From Ornithinimicrobium humiphilum (GTDB lineage: Bacteria > Actinomycetota > Actinomycetes > Actinomycetales > Dermatophilaceae): a stretch of 64,000 bases of DNA. The DNA lies in contig NZ_VFPU01000001.1 in NCBI RefSeq assembly GCF_006716885.1, forward strand, positions 1-64,000. The letters run 5' to 3'. The translations under genes were made by a program, and so were the position numbers. Numbering within the stretch: position 1 is the stretch's first letter; the number at the start of each line of letters is the position of its first letter. Under the pieces are notes generated by a model. It made no database searches and had not been told where the DNA came from. It worked only from the letters and a program-made list of their open reading frames with translations. Below are positions 51,903 to 63,992 of the stretch, piece by piece.

Positions 51903-53036
51903 GTGAAGTTCCGTGTCGAGCGCGATGTCCTGTCCGAGGCCGTGGCCTGGGTGGTCCGTGGGCTCAGCAACCGTCCCCCCGTCCCCGTGCTCGCCGGCGT
52001 CCTGCTCACCGCGGACCCCGAGGGCACCCTGACGCTCTCCGCCTACGACTACGAGGTCTCCGCGACCGTCACCGTGGAGGCCGACGTCACCGAGGGTGGC
52101 CAGGTCCTGGTCCTGGGCCGGCTCCTCGCCGACATCGCCCGCAACCTGCCGGCCAAGCCGGTCGAGGTCGCCACCGACGGCGCCAAGGTGCAGCTCACCT
52201 GCGGCTCGAGCCGATTCGCGCTCATCCAGATGCCCGTCTCGGACTACCCGCAGCTGCCGACGCAGGCCGAGCCCAGCGGCAGCATGGCCGGCGACGTCTT
52301 CACCCAGGCCGTGCACCAGGTCTCGATCGCGGCCGACCGCGGCGACACCCTGCCGATCCTCACCGGAGTCCGGGTCGAGATCGACGGCGAGAAGGTCACC
52401 ATGCTGGCGACCGACCGCTACCGGCTCGCGCTGCGCGAGTTCACCTGGAGCCCCGCCTCCCCCGACGCGGGCCACGTGAGCCTCATCCCGGCGCGCACGC
52501 TGTCGGAGACGGCCAAGGCGCTGGGCGCCGCCGGTTCGGTCAACGTCGCCTTCGGCGACGCCTCGCGCTCGGACGGCCTTGTCGGCTTCGAGGCCGGTCA
52601 GCGCCGCACCACCACGCGCCTGCTCGACGGCGAGTACCCCAAGGTCACCTCGATCTTCCCGACCTCGGTCGACACCGTCGCGGTCGTCGACACCCAGGCC
52701 CTCATCGAGGCCGTGCGCCGCGTCGCCCTCGTGGCCGAGCGCAACACCCCGGTCCGCCTGCGCTTCACCGACGGCCAGCTGGCCATCGAGGCCGGCACCG
52801 GCGACGACGCCCAGGGCAGCGAGGCCGTCGAGGCCTCCCTGACCGGTCCCGAGATCGAGATCGCCTTCAACCCGCAGTTCCTCCTCGACGGGCTGGGCGT
52901 CCTCAACGCCCCCTACGCCCGCCTGGCGTTCACCCAGCCCTCCCGCCCGGCGGTGCTGTCCGGTCAGGCTGAGATCGACGGCGAGTCCGACGAGTCCTAC
53001 CGTTACGTCCTGATGCCCGTGCGCTTCGCCGGCTGA
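51903..53036 (+). CDS. dnaN: DNA polymerase III beta subunit (sliding clamp)
   Basis: 377 aa from GTG 51903, 9 bases after GAAAGG. Starts MKFRVERDVLSEAVAWVVRG and ends ESYRYVLMPVRFAG, typical clamp ends; three topologically similar domains of ~120 residues. Ring-shaped dimer that tethers polymerase to DNA. Follows oriC and begins the dnaN-gnd-recF-dciA run. Confidence 0.97.
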   Translation: MKFRVERDVLSEAVAWVVRGLSNRPPVPVLAGVLLTADPEGTLTLSAYDYEVSATVTVEADVTEGGQVLVLGRLLADIARNLPAKPVEVATDGAKVQLTCGSSRFALIQMPVSDYPQLPTQAEPSGSMAGDVFTQAVHQVSIAADRGDTLPILTGVRVEIDGEKVTMLATDRYRLALREFTWSPASPDAGHVSLIPARTLSETAKALGAAGSVNVAFGDASRSDGLVGFEAGQRRTTTRLLDGEYPKVTSIFPTSVDTVAVVDTQALIEAVRRVALVAERNTPVRLRFTDGQLAIEAGTGDDAQGSEAVEASLTGPEIEIAFNPQFLLDGLGVLNAPYARLAFTQPSRPAVLSGQAEIDGESDESYRYVLMPVRFAG

Positions 53037-53076
53037 CCGCCGGCGAGCCGCCGCCCCACCGAGACGAGGAGACGCG

Positions 53077-54153
53077 ATGAAGATCGGCATGATCGGCCTG
53101 GGCAAGATGGGCGGCAACATGCGGCAGCGCCTCGCCCGCGCGGGGCACGAGGTCGTGGGATTCGACCTCGACGAGAGCCTGCGCGACGTGGGCTCGCTCC
53201 CCGAGCTCGTCGAGGCCCTCGACGCGCCGCGCATCGTCTGGGTGATGGTGCCCCACGGCGAGCCCACCCGCCGCACCGTCGAGGAGCTCGGCGAGCTGCT
53301 CGAGGAGGGTGACCTGGTCATCGAGGGCGGCAACAGCAAGTTCACCGAGGACGCCGAGCTCGACGCCATCCTGTCCGCCAAGGGCATCGGCTACCTCGAC
53401 TGCGGTGTCTCCGGCGGCATCTGGGGCCTGGAGAACGGCTACGGCCTGATGTGCGGCGGTCGGGCCGAGCACGTCGAGATGGCGATGCCGATCTTCGACG
53501 CGCTGCGCCCCGAGGGCCCCCGCGAGGAGGGTTTCGTCCACGCCGGCGACGTGGGCGCCGGCCACTACGCCAAGATGGTCCACAACGGCATCGAGTACGG
53601 CCTCATGCACGCCTACGCCGAGGGCTACGAGCTCCTCGCCGCCAAGGACATCGTCAAGGACGTCCAGGGCTGCTTCCAGGCGTGGAGCCGTGGGACGGTC
53701 GTGCGCTCCTGGCTGCTCGACCTCGCCGTCAAGGCGCTCGACGAGACCCCCGGTCTCGAGGGGATCAGCGAGTACACCACCGACTCCGGCGAGGGACGCT
53801 GGACGCTGGAGGAGGGCATCGAGATGGCGGTGCCCATGCCCGTGCTCGCCGCTGCGCTCTTCGCGCGGTTCGCCTCCCGCCAGGAGAACTCCCCGGCGAT
53901 GCAGATGGTGGCCGCGCTCCGCGGCCAGTTCGGCGGCCACGCCGTCAAGATGCTCGAGGACGAGCTCGGCGAGGGCCAGGTCGAGGTGCACCACGCCGCC
54001 GAGCCCAAGCAGGACGACGCCGGTGAGGCGCGCGTCGGCGCGGAGGGCGAGGGCTCGGGCGGCTCCGCCGACGACGCGGGTCCCTCGTCCGGATCCGGCT
54101 CCACGGGTGGCGGCTCCGGCCCGACCTCGGGCAGCGGCGACACCGACCGCTGA
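53077..54153 (+). CDS. gnd: 6-phosphogluconate dehydrogenase (decarboxylating), short form
   Basis: 358 aa from ATG 53077. NADP/NAD-binding GLGKMGGNM (8-16), IEGGNSKFTEDAE, DCGVSGGIWGLENGYGLM and GHYAKMVHNGIEYG with the catalytic Lys and substrate loop. Core of ~300 aa is the short GndA-type enzyme (not the 470-aa form). The last ~55 residues form a Gly/Ser/Asp-rich, disordered tail (EGEGSGGSADDAGPSSGSGS...). Oxidises 6-phosphogluconate to ribulose-5-phosphate and CO2. Standard neighbour of dnaN and recF in actinobacteria. Confidence 0.94.
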   Translation: MKIGMIGLGKMGGNMRQRLARAGHEVVGFDLDESLRDVGSLPELVEALDAPRIVWVMVPHGEPTRRTVEELGELLEEGDLVIEGGNSKFTEDAELDAILSAKGIGYLDCGVSGGIWGLENGYGLMCGGRAEHVEMAMPIFDALRPEGPREEGFVHAGDVGAGHYAKMVHNGIEYGLMHAYAEGYELLAAKDIVKDVQGCFQAWSRGTVVRSWLLDLAVKALDETPGLEGISEYTTDSGEGRWTLEEGIEMAVPMPVLAAALFARFASRQENSPAMQMVAALRGQFGGHAVKMLEDELGEGQVEVHHAAEPKQDDAGEARVGAEGEGSGGSADDAGPSSGSGSTGGGSGPTSGSGDTDR

Positions 54154-54177
54154 GCCGGGAGGACCCCGAACGCCCCC

Positions 54178-55407
54178 GTGCACCTGAGTCACCTGTCCCT
54201 CACGGACTTCCGCAGCTACGCCACGGCCGACGTCTCGCTCGCCCCCGGCGTCACCGTGCTGCTCGGCCGCAACGGCCAGGGCAAGACCAACCTGGTCGAG
54301 GCGGCGGGCTACGTCGCCACCCTGGGCTCGCACCGCGTGGCGCAGGACGGCCCGCTGGTCCGGGCCGGGGCCGAGACCGCGGTCATCCGCGCCACGGTGG
54401 TGCGCGACGGCCGCGAGACGCTGGTCGAGCTGGAGATCGTGCCGGGACGCGCCAACAAGGCCCGGCTCAACCGCTCGCCGGTGACCCGGCAGCGGGACGT
54501 CCTCGGGACGCTGCGCACCGTGCTCTTCGCCCCGGAGGACCTCGCCCTCGTCAAGGGCGACCCCTCCGAGCGACGGCGCCTCCTGGACGACCTCCTGGTC
54601 GCGCGTCAGCCGCGGTGGGCGGGCGTGAGGGCCGACTACGAGCGGGCGCTGAAGCAGCGCAACGCGCTGCTCCGGTCCGCGGCGCCGCTGTGGCGGGAGC
54701 CCCGCCCGGGCCGGGGACGCGGTGCCGGCCCCCGGCTCGCCCCCGGGGAGAGCCTCGAGGACGCGCGGGCCTCGGCGCTGTCCACGCTCACGGTCTTCGA
54801 CACCCACCTGGCCCAGATCGGTGGGGCCCTGGTCTACGCCCGGCTGCGGCTGCTGCGCGACCTGCGGCCCTACCTGTCCTTGGCCTACGCCACCATCAGC
54901 GACAGCGACACCCACGCCGGGGCCACTTATCGTTCCTCCCTCGCGGAGGGCACCCCGGTCGCCGAGGCCGTCGCGCGCGGCGAGGTGCCGGAGCAGGAGG
55001 AGGTGGTGGCCGCGCTGCTGGCGTCCCTGGAGCAGGTGCGCAGCCAGGAGCAGGAGCGCGGGGTGACCCTGGTCGGGCCGCACCGCGACGACGTCCTGCT
55101 GCAGCTCGGGGAGCTCCCGGCGAAGGGCTACGCCTCGCACGGGGAGTCGTGGAGCCTGGCGCTGGCGCTGCGGCTCGCGGGGTTCGCGCTGCTGCGGCAC
55201 GACCTCGGGACCGATCCCGTGCTGGTGCTCGACGACGTCTTCGCCGAGCTCGACGTGGGCCGGCGCGAGCGGCTGGCGGACCTGGTGGCGGACGCCGAGC
55301 AGGTGCTGGTCACGGCCGCCGTGCCCGGTGACGTGCCCGACCGGCTCCTCGAGGGGCAGGGTCGGGTCCTCGACGTGGTCCTCGGGTCGGTGACCGGTCG
55401 TGACTGA
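54178..55407 (+). CDS. recF: DNA replication/repair protein RecF
   Basis: 409 aa from GTG 54178. Walker [15 protein letters not shown] (29-42), signature region with [11 protein letters not shown] and [16 protein letters not shown], and Walker [13 protein letters not shown], all typical of SMC-like RecF. An extra loop rich in Gly/Pro/Arg (~175-195, [18 protein letters not shown]) interrupts the coiled-coil part. ATP-dependent loader of RecA at gaps. Overlaps the DciA gene by 8 bases. Confidence 0.95.
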   Translation: MHLSHLSLTDFRSYATADVSLAPGVTVLLGRNGQGKTNLVEAAGYVATLGSHRVAQDGPLVRAGAETAVIRATVVRDGRETLVELEIVPGRANKARLNRSPVTRQRDVLGTLRTVLFAPEDLALVKGDPSERRRLLDDLLVARQPRWAGVRADYERALKQRNALLRSAAPLWREPRPGRGRGAGPRLAPGESLEDARASALSTLTVFDTHLAQIGGALVYARLRLLRDLRPYLSLAYATISDSDTHAGATYRSSLAEGTPVAEAVARGEVPEQEEVVAALLASLEQVRSQEQERGVTLVGPHRDDVLLQLGELPAKGYASHGESWSLALALRLAGFALLRHDLGTDPVLVLDDVFAELDVGRRERLADLVADAEQVLVTAAVPGDVPDRLLEGQGRVLDVVLGSVTGRD

Positions 55408-55987
55408 GCCGCCGCGCGATCCCGCTGCGGACGACGACGCCCGGGCGACCGGGGTCCCCGAGGGGACCGGCCCCGACCTGCCCGAGGGGGAGGCCGACCC
55501 GCTGCTCGCCGCCCGCGAGGCCCTGGCCCGCGCCCGCCGCAGCGCCCGGGCCCGTGGCCTGCGACCGGGCGCCCCCGCAGGGGCCGGGCGCCGGCGTCTG
55601 CCGCCCTCGACGGGGAAGAGCACCATGGACAAGCGCGACCCGCTCCCCGTGGGCTCGGAGATCGAGCGGCTCGTGGCCAGCCGCGGCTGGGACGCCGAGG
55701 TGCAGGTCGGGTCGGTGGTCGGCCGGTGGGCCGACATCGTCGGCCCGCAGGTCGCCGCCCACGTCGAGGTCGTCGCGTTCGAGGGGACGGTGCTCACCGT
55801 CCGGGCGGTCTCCACGGCCTGGGCCACCCAGATGCGGCTGCTGCTCTCCAGCGTTCTGAGCCGGATCGAGCAGGAGGTCGGGCCTGGCGTCGTCACCGAG
55901 ATCGTGGTGCGGGGACCGGGTGGTCCGTCCTGGCGCAAGGGTCCGCTCTCCTCCGGTGGCAGGGGCCCCCGGGACACCTACGGCTGA
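55400..55987 (+). CDS. DciA/DUF721 family helicase-loading protein
   Basis: 195 aa from GTG 55400. The first ~70 residues are disordered (charged, Ala/Arg-rich). The C-terminal half (~80-180) has the DUF721 core: [46 protein letters not shown] and [11 protein letters not shown], a KH-like fold. DciA is the ancestral factor that helps load the replicative helicase. Place between recF and gyrB is conserved (Rv0004). Order of domains is the actinobacterial one. Confidence 0.85.
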   Translation: MTEPPRDPAADDDARATGVPEGTGPDLPEGEADPLLAAREALARARRSARARGLRPGAPAGAGRRRLPPSTGKSTMDKRDPLPVGSEIERLVASRGWDAEVQVGSVVGRWADIVGPQVAAHVEVVAFEGTVLTVRAVSTAWATQMRLLLSSVLSRIEQEVGPGVVTEIVVRGPGGPSWRKGPLSSGGRGPRDTYG

Positions 55988-56026
55988 GTCCGTGGACGGG
56001 CTCGTCCGGTATGCGGGAAGGCCCTG

Positions 56027-56042
56027 CTCCCGCCCGCGGGAG
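56027..56042 (+). terminator. Hairpin after the recF-dciA run
   Basis: CTCCCG (56027-56032) and CGGGAG (56037-56042) with a 4-base loop, extended outward by partial GGCC pairing. Modest stem, 39 bases after the stop codon. Confidence 0.35.
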
Positions 56043-56135
56043 GGCCGCCTGCTGGACGCCGATCTGCGCGCCTGAGGCCCCCGGTGACGTGAGGGGGGTG
56101 GGTCAGGGGCGGATTCTTCGGCCAGATCGGCATAA

Positions 56136-58328
<2,193 letters not shown>

Positions 58329-58379
58329 CCCTGACCGGCACCGACGACATACCTGCACGACCGAGACCCAAGGTGAACT

Positions 58380-61094
58380 GTGGCTGACGACGATCTGCCT
58401 GACCTGCCCACGGACGAGACCGCCACCGACGTGGACGAGAACCCCGACCCGCGGACGGCCCCCGTGGACCGCTCCGACGGCGAGACCGACCGCATCGAGG
58501 CCGTCGACCTCAACGCCGAGATGCAGCGCAGCTACATCGAGTACGCGATGAGCGTCATCGTCTCGCGTGCGCTGCCGGACGTGCGGGACGGCCTCAAGCC
58601 GGTGCACCGCCGCGTCGTCTACGCGATGTACGACGGTGGCTACCGGCCCGACCGCGGCTTCAACAAGTGCGCGCGCGTCGTGGGCGACGTCATGGGTCAC
58701 TACCACCCGCACGGTGACTCGGCGATCTACGACGCCATGGTGCGCCTGGTCCAGCCCTGGTCGCTGCGCTACCCCCTCATCGCCGGCCAGGGCAACTTCG
58801 GCACGCCGGGCGACGAGGGCGCTGCCGCCCCGCGGTACACCGAGTGCCGGATGGCCCCGCTGGCCATGGAGATGGTGCGGGACATCGACGAGGGCACCGT
58901 CGACTTCACCGACAACTACGACGGCAAGACCAAGGAGCCGACGGTGCTGCCGTCGCGCTTCCCCAACCTGCTCGTCAACGGCTCCGCGGGCATCGCGGTC
59001 GGCATGGCCACCCAGATCCCGCCGCACAACCTGCGCGAGGTCGCCTCAGCCGCCCAGTGGCTGCTGGAGCACCCCGAGGCCACCCGCGAGGAGCTGCTGG
59101 AGAAGACCCTCGAGCTCGTCCCCGGCCCGGACTTCCCGACCGGCGCCCGGATCATGGGCCACAGGGGCATCGAGGAGGCCTACCGCACCGGTCGCGGCTC
59201 GATCGTGCAGCGCGCGGTCGTGGAGGTCGAGGAGATCCACGGCCGGCAGTGCCTGGTCGTCACCGAGCTGCCCTACATGGTCAACCCGGACAACCTGGTC
59301 CGCAAGATCGCCCAGCTGGTCAACGAGGGTCGCCTGGCCGGCATCGCCGACCTGCGCGACGAGACCTCCGGCCGCACCGGTCAGCGCCTGGTCATCGTGC
59401 TCAAGCGCGACGCCGTGGCCAAGGTCGTCCTCAACAACCTCTACAAGCACACCCAGCTGCAGACCAACTTCAGCGCCAACATGCTGGCGCTGGTCGACGG
59501 CGTGCCGCGCACCCTGCCGATCTCGGCCTTCGTGCGCCACTGGGTCGACCACCAGGTCGAGGTCATCGTCCGCCGGACGCAGTTCCGCCTCGACGAGGCC
59601 GAGAAGCGCATCCACGTGCTGCGCGGTCTGCTCAAGGCCCTCGACATGCTCGACGAGGTCATCGCGCTCATCCGTCGCAGCCCCTCGGCCGACGACGCCC
59701 GCGAGGGCCTGATCGAGCTGCTCGGCATCGACGACATCCAGGCGCGCGCGATCCTCGACATGCAGCTGCGCCGCCTGGCCGCGCTCGAGCGTCAGCGCAT
59801 CATCGAGCAGCACGACGAGCTGCAGGCCCTCATCGAGGACTACCAGGACATCCTGGCCCGTCCCGAGCGGCAGCGGCAGATCATCAGCGACGAGCTGGGG
59901 ACCATCGTCGAGCGCTACGGCGACGACCGCCGCACCCAGATCGTGCCCGACGAGGGCGACGTGTCGATGGAGGACCTCATCCCCGAGGAGGACGTGGTCG
60001 TCACCATCACCCGCGGCGGCTACGTCAAGCGCACCCCGGTGCGCGAGTACCGCCCGCAGAACCGCGGCGGCAAGGGTCGCCGTGGCGCTGCGCTGCGCGC
60101 CGACGACGTGGTGGAGCACTTCTTCATCACCAGCACCCACCAGTGGATGCTGTTCTTCACCGACGCCGGCCGCGTCTACCGCGCCAAGGCCTACGAGTTC
60201 CCGGAGGGCGGGCCGACCGGCAAGGGCCAGCACGTCGCCAACCTCATGGCCTTCCAGCCCGGGGAGCGGATCGCCCAGGTCCTGACGATCAAGGACTACC
60301 AGCAGGCGCCCTACCTGCTGCTCGCCACCCGTCGCGGCCTGGTCAAGAAGTCGCGCCTGGCCGACTACGACTCCCCCCGCTCCGGTGGCCTCATCGCGAT
60401 CAACCTGCGCGACGAGGACGAGCTGGTCGGTGCGCAGCTGGCATCGGCCTCCGACGACGTGCTCCTCGTCTCCCGCCGCGGCCAGTCGGTGCGCTTCACC
60501 GCCACCGACGAGGCGCTGCGGCCCATGGGCCGGGCCACCTCCGGTGTCACGGGTATGAAGTTCCGCCCGGGCGACGAGCTCCTCTCGATGTCCGTGATCC
60601 CCCAGGGCGACGACCCCTACGTCTTCGTCGTCTTCGAGACCGGCATGGCCAAGCGCACCCCGGTGTCGGCCTACCGCGTGCAGGGCCGAGGCGGCCTGGG
60701 CATCAAGGTGGCCAAGACCAACGGCAAGGGCGGCGAGCTCGTCGGCGCCCTCACGGTCCACAGCGGCGACGAGGTCCTCGTCGTCATGGAGCGCGGCAAC
60801 GTCGTGCGGTCCTCCGTCGACCAGGTGCGGGTCACCGGGCGCGACACCGCCGGCGTCATCTTCGCCTCGCCGGCCAAGAACGACTCGATCGTGGCCGTGG
60901 CGCGCAACGCCGAGGGCAGCGCGATGGAGGAGGTCGAGGAGATCGGGGCCGACACCCCGGAGGCGGACGGCACACCTGACGCCGAGGGCGGGGAGACCAC
61001 GCCCGAGGGGACCGATGCCGTACCGTCGGAGGTGTCGGCGGAGCCCGTCCCGGCCGACGAGACCACCGAACCCCCCACGGGAGACGATGAATGA
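58380..61094 (+). CDS. gyrA: DNA gyrase subunit A
   Basis: 904 aa from GTG 58380 with AAGGTGAA upstream. Acidic 40-residue leader, breakage-reunion domain with catalytic Tyr153 in [11 protein letters not shown] and the quinolone-determining [14 protein letters not shown] (Ser114 and Asp118, the sensitive residues of E. coli Ser83/Asp87), six-bladed C-terminal DNA-wrapping domain with the GyrA box in RGGKGRRG. Acidic C-terminal tail of ~60 residues. ATGA overlap with the DUF3566 gene. Confidence 0.97.
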   Translation: MADDDLPDLPTDETATDVDENPDPRTAPVDRSDGETDRIEAVDLNAEMQRSYIEYAMSVIVSRALPDVRDGLKPVHRRVVYAMYDGGYRPDRGFNKCARVVGDVMGHYHPHGDSAIYDAMVRLVQPWSLRYPLIAGQGNFGTPGDEGAAAPRYTECRMAPLAMEMVRDIDEGTVDFTDNYDGKTKEPTVLPSRFPNLLVNGSAGIAVGMATQIPPHNLREVASAAQWLLEHPEATREELLEKTLELVPGPDFPTGARIMGHRGIEEAYRTGRGSIVQRAVVEVEEIHGRQCLVVTELPYMVNPDNLVRKIAQLVNEGRLAGIADLRDETSGRTGQRLVIVLKRDAVAKVVLNNLYKHTQLQTNFSANMLALVDGVPRTLPISAFVRHWVDHQVEVIVRRTQFRLDEAEKRIHVLRGLLKALDMLDEVIALIRRSPSADDAREGLIELLGIDDIQARAILDMQLRRLAALERQRIIEQHDELQALIEDYQDILARPERQRQIISDELGTIVERYGDDRRTQIVPDEGDVSMEDLIPEEDVVVTITRGGYVKRTPVREYRPQNRGGKGRRGAALRADDVVEHFFITSTHQWMLFFTDAGRVYRAKAYEFPEGGPTGKGQHVANLMAFQPGERIAQVLTIKDYQQAPYLLLATRRGLVKKSRLADYDSPRSGGLIAINLRDEDELVGAQLASASDDVLLVSRRGQSVRFTATDEALRPMGRATSGVTGMKFRPGDELLSMSVIPQGDDPYVFVVFETGMAKRTPVSAYRVQGRGGLGIKVAKTNGKGGELVGALTVHSGDEVLVVMERGNVVRSSVDQVRVTGRDTAGVIFASPAKNDSIVAVARNAEGSAMEEVEEIGADTPEADGTPDAEGGETTPEGTDAVPSEVSAEPVPADETTEPPTGDDE

Positions 61095-61822
61095 GCACCA
61101 CCCCCGGCGCCCCCTCGGGTTCGTCGCCGACCCCCGGTGACGAGACGCAGGCCCACCCGCGGGTGAGTCCCGAGGGGTCGGGCGGCTCGTCCGGCGAGGG
61201 CGCGGCCGACCGCTCCACCGCGGCCAAGATGCGCGACGGCGCCATGGCCCGCACCGCGTCGGGCCGTGACCTGGCCTCCCGCCGCGCCCGCGCCCTCCGG
61301 GGTGCGACCAGCGGCGGCCTGGCCGCCGGGTCCGCGGCGGGTGCGACCGCCGGGCGCGCGGCCTCCTCCTCCCGGAGCGCGGCCCCGTCCTCCTCGGCAC
61401 GACCCTCGGGCTCGACCTCGCGCGGTTCCCGTCCGGCACCGCGCCGCGGCGGTCCCCGCCGGGTGCGGCTGACGGCCCAGCGGATCGACCCGTGGTCGGT
61501 GCTGAAGATCAGCTTCCTCGTCTCCGTGGCGCTCGGCATCGCCGGTGTCGTCATGGTGGCGCTGCTGTGGACGGTGCTGTCGGGGATGAACGTCTTCTCG
61601 ACGATCAGCGACTTCTTCACCCAGGTCACGAGCGGCGAGACCGGCGGCCCGTCGTTCGACCTCATGGACTACTTCGGCTTCGGCCGGGTGGTCTCGCTCG
61701 CGGCGGTGCTGGGCGTGCTCAACGTCTTCCTGCTCACCGCGCTGGCGACGCTGACGGCCTTCCTCTACAACATCTGCGCCGCCCTCGTCGGCGGTGCGCA
61801 GGTCACGCTCTCCGACGAGTGA
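61091..61822 (+). CDS. DUF3566 transmembrane protein
   Basis: 243 aa from ATG 61091. Residues 1-135 are disordered and rich in Ser, Ala, Arg and Gly. The DUF3566 domain follows (~136-240): [20 protein letters not shown], then two or three membrane segments ([38 protein letters not shown]) and a final [18 protein letters not shown]. Invariant neighbour of gyrA in actinobacteria (Rv0007); function unknown, interaction with division or wall proteins has been suggested for its relatives. Conserved enough to be recognised, no enzymatic residues. Confidence 0.9.
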   Translation: MSTTPGAPSGSSPTPGDETQAHPRVSPEGSGGSSGEGAADRSTAAKMRDGAMARTASGRDLASRRARALRGATSGGLAAGSAAGATAGRAASSSRSAAPSSSARPSGSTSRGSRPAPRRGGPRRVRLTAQRIDPWSVLKISFLVSVALGIAGVVMVALLWTVLSGMNVFSTISDFFTQVTSGETGGPSFDLMDYFGFGRVVSLAAVLGVLNVFLLTALATLTAFLYNICAALVGGAQVTLSDE

Positions 61823-61830
61823 CCCCGGCC

Positions 61831-61863
61831 TCCCCCGCCCGGCTCAGCTGCCGAGGCGGGGGA
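61831..61863. terminator. Hairpin between DUF3566 and the convergent XRE gene
   Basis: TCCCCCGCC (61831-61839) pairs with GGCGGGGGA (61855-61863), loop 15; it extends into the end of the regulator gene. It could serve both directions. Confidence 0.55.
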
Positions 61864-62092
61864 ACTCCGTCAGGGAGAAGACCACCTCGACGGGCACCTC
61901 GAAGTAGGCGGCGATGCGCAGCGCCAGGTGCAGCGAGGGGCTGTACTCGCCGCGCTCGAGGTAGCCGATGGTCTGGTAGTGCACGCCAAGGGCCTCGGCG
62001 AGCTGGCGACGGCTGATGCCCCGCTCCACGCGGAGCATGGCGATGCGGTTGTGGATGGTCTCCGCGCCTGAGACCTGCTGCGGGGGCGTCAT
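61844..62092 (-). CDS. Small XRE-family transcriptional regulator
   Basis: 82 aa from ATG 62092. It is almost only a helix-turn-helix (IAMLRVERGISRRQLAEALG, then HYQTIGYLERGEYSPSLHLA), followed by the short FEVPVEVVFSLTEF. This size and the phrase ERGEYSPSL match the YozG/PhrN-type group of small regulators encoded beside ABC-2 exporters. Third gene of the operon with the two ABC genes (6-base gap). It may bind the inverted repeat at 63897-63916. Confidence 0.85.
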   Translation of the reverse strand: MTPPQQVSGAETIHNRIAMLRVERGISRRQLAEALGVHYQTIGYLERGEYSPSLHLALRIAAYFEVPVEVVFSLTEFPRLGS

Positions 62093-62098
62093 CGGGGC

Positions 62099-62959
62099 TC
62101 AGTACCCCCGCTGCATGACGCGCTCACGGGCCGCGGCCACGACGCTGCCGGACTGACGGCGGGCCATCCGGCGCAGCAGCACCGGGGAGACCACCAGGCC
62201 GACGACGGTCCACGCCAGCAGGACGGCGAGGGTGAGGCCGAGACGCCACTCCCCTCCCACCTCGACGGCCGCGGCATCGGCGGGGAGCAGCACGGCGCGG
62301 AAGGCGCGGCCGATCCAGTACATCGGCGTCGCCTGGGCCAGCCACTGCGCCCACGTCGGCATCAGCGAGGCGGGGAAGAACAGGCCCGAGACGACCGCGA
62401 GGGCGTAGATCGCGATCATCGACCAGGCCAGGCCCACCATGGAGCGGAAGATCGCCCCGAGGACCGCGCCCCAGGGCATCATCGCGGCCACGGTGAGCAG
62501 GAAGACGACGAGCAGCAGCAGCCAGCCGCCCACGGTGGACGGGAGCGTGTCCTCCGGCAGCAGCACCATCGCGCCGACGACGGCCGGCACGACGGGCACG
62601 AGGGCGTCGACGGGGGTGACGAAGAGCTTGGAGAGCAGGTGGCCGGTCATGCCGTGCGGCACGGCCTTGGCCCGCAGCAGGGTGCCGTCCTCACGCTCCT
62701 GGTGCAGCTCGCCCGCCACGCCCATGATCGCCGCCGCGACCACCCCGAAGCCGAGGAAGCCGGCGAAGACGTAGCCGCCCGCCGCGACGACGCCGTCGGC
62801 GAAGTCGACGTCGCGCAGGAAGAGCAGCACGGCGATCAGCACGACGGGCACGAAGAGGGTGCCGATGCCCGAGGGCGAGGTCCACTTGCGGATCAGCGTG
62901 GTGCGCGCCTGCCGCAGGGCGGCCTGCAGCACCGCCCGGGGAATGGTCGGGCCGGTCAT
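62099..62959 (-). CDS. ABC-2 type transporter permease
   Basis: 286 aa from ATG 62959 (ATGA-type overlap with the ATPase gene). Around six membrane helices: LFVPVVLIAVLLFLRDV, FLGFGVVAAAIMGVAGEL with the REDGTLLRAKA loop that follows, ALVPVVPAVVGAMVL, LLLLVVFLLTVAAM, MIAIYALAVVSGLFFP and a C-terminal one. ELHQEREDGTLLR is a hallmark of ABC-2 (DrrB-like) exporters. Export of a drug, peptide or lipid; substrate cannot be told. Confidence 0.88.
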   Translation of the reverse strand: MTGPTIPRAVLQAALRQARTTLIRKWTSPSGIGTLFVPVVLIAVLLFLRDVDFADGVVAAGGYVFAGFLGFGVVAAAIMGVAGELHQEREDGTLLRAKAVPHGMTGHLLSKLFVTPVDALVPVVPAVVGAMVLLPEDTLPSTVGGWLLLLVVFLLTVAAMMPWGAVLGAIFRSMVGLAWSMIAIYALAVVSGLFFPASLMPTWAQWLAQATPMYWIGRAFRAVLLPADAAAVEVGGEWRLGLTLAVLLAWTVVGLVVSPVLLRRMARRQSGSVVAAARERVMQRGY

Positions 62960-63888
62960 CGGGCCACCTCCTGGATGCTCTGCAGCGGGCCGAGGTCCTC
63001 GCCGCTCTCGGCGCGGCGGACGAGCTCGAGGTAGACGTCCTCGAGCGAGGCCGCTCGCACCTCCACCACCTGGACCTCGCCGGGGCGGCGGGCCAGCACG
63101 TCGGTCAGGTATGCCGTGGGGTCGGGCTCGGCGTGCACCGTCACCTGCCCGGTGGTCAGGTCGCGCAGCCGCACCTCGCTGGAGCGCGACAGCTCCATCC
63201 GGAGCTGGTCGGGGCTGCCGTCCGCGACGAGGGAGCCGCCGGCGAGGATGAGCAGCCGGTCGGCGACCTTCTCGGCCTCGGCGAGGTCGTGGGTCGTCAG
63301 CAGGATCGTGGTGTCGAGGTCGGCCAGGTCGGCGAGCAGGTCGTGCACGTCGCGCCGGCCCGCGGGGTCGAGGCCGGTCGTCGGTTCGTCGAGGAAGAGC
63401 AGCTCGGGGCGGCCGACGAGGCCGATCGCGACGTCGAGCCGGCGGCGCTGGCCTCCGGAGAGCCGGTCGATGCGCTTGCCGGCGTGCTCGGCCAGCCCGA
63501 CGCGCTCGAGAAGCTCGGTGGTGTCCCAGGGTCGGGGCACCTCGGGGGTCGAGAAGGGGGCGTAGTAGCCGCCCATGACCTCGAGCAGGTCGCGGACCTT
63601 CCAGTAGGCGTGGTCGCGCCAGCTCTGCAGCACGACCCCGACCCGGGACCGCCAGTCCTCGGGGGCCGACTGCGGGTCGACGCCGAGGACCTCGACGGTG
63701 CCGCCGCTGCGGCGACGGAAGCCCTCGAGGATCTCCACCGTGGTGGTCTTGCCCGCCCCGTTGGGGCCGAGCAGGGCCACCACCTGGCCCCGCGGGATGT
63801 CGAGGTCGACCTGGTCGAGCACGACGTGCTCGCCGTAGGCCATGGTGAGCCCGCGGCAGCTGACGACTGGCGTTCCCCTCGCGTTCAT
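62956..63888 (-). CDS. ABC transporter ATP-binding protein (DrrA-like)
   Basis: 310 aa from ATG 63888. Walker A LGPNGAGKTTT (40-50), Q-loop VVLQSWRDH, signature LSGGQRRRLD (143-152), Walker B LLFLDEPTTGLDP, H-loop TTHDLAEAE. The ~80-residue C-terminal extension (RLRDLTTGQVTVHAEPDPTA...) is common in exporters of the DrrA/CcmA group. First gene of a three-gene operon with a permease and an XRE regulator. Its start codon sits 7 nt after a TACATT hexamer. Confidence 0.92.
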   Translation of the reverse strand: MNARGTPVVSCRGLTMAYGEHVVLDQVDLDIPRGQVVALLGPNGAGKTTTVEILEGFRRRSGGTVEVLGVDPQSAPEDWRSRVGVVLQSWRDHAYWKVRDLLEVMGGYYAPFSTPEVPRPWDTTELLERVGLAEHAGKRIDRLSGGQRRRLDVAIGLVGRPELLFLDEPTTGLDPAGRRDVHDLLADLADLDTTILLTTHDLAEAEKVADRLLILAGGSLVADGSPDQLRMELSRSSEVRLRDLTTGQVTVHAEPDPTAYLTDVLARRPGEVQVVEVRAASLEDVYLELVRRAESGEDLGPLQSIQEVAR

Positions 63889-63895
63889 GCTGCGA

Positions 63896-63901
63896 AATGT
63901 A
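63896..63901 (-). promoter_or_regulatory. -10 of the leaderless ABC operon promoter (TACATT)
   Basis: Minus-strand TACATT ends 7 nt before ATG 63888; no Shine-Dalgarno. It overlaps the left arm of the inverted repeat at 63897-63916. Confidence 0.5.
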
Positions 63902-63916
63902 GCAGGAGTACTACAT
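63897..63916. promoter_or_regulatory. Operator-like inverted repeat overlapping the promoter
   Basis: ATGTAG (63897-63902), 8 bases, CTACAT (63911-63916). Its left arm coincides with the -10, so a bound repressor would block RNA polymerase. The operon's own XRE protein is the obvious candidate. Confidence 0.55.
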
Positions 63917-63962
63917 ACGGGGATAGATCTTGGGTGGGGAGGGTCGAGGTGGCCCCCTGGAT

Positions 63963-63992
63963 TTGGGGACGCCGACGACGGTGCGGTAACCT
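63963..63992 (+). promoter_or_regulatory. Promoter of a gene to the right of the window
   Basis: TTGGGG (63963-63968), 18 bases, TAACCT (63987-63992), pointing rightward at the end of the window. In related genomes a tRNA gene (often tRNA-Ile) follows gyrA, but the sequence ends before it could be seen. Confidence 0.4.

Noticed and set aside
52930..55977. 1015-codon minus-strand frame across gnd, recF and dciA
   Set aside because: Opposes three strongly conserved genes; composition is typical shadow reading.
59046..61439. 797-codon minus-strand frame inside gyrA
   Set aside because: Antisense of the gyrase A gene; no homologous motif.
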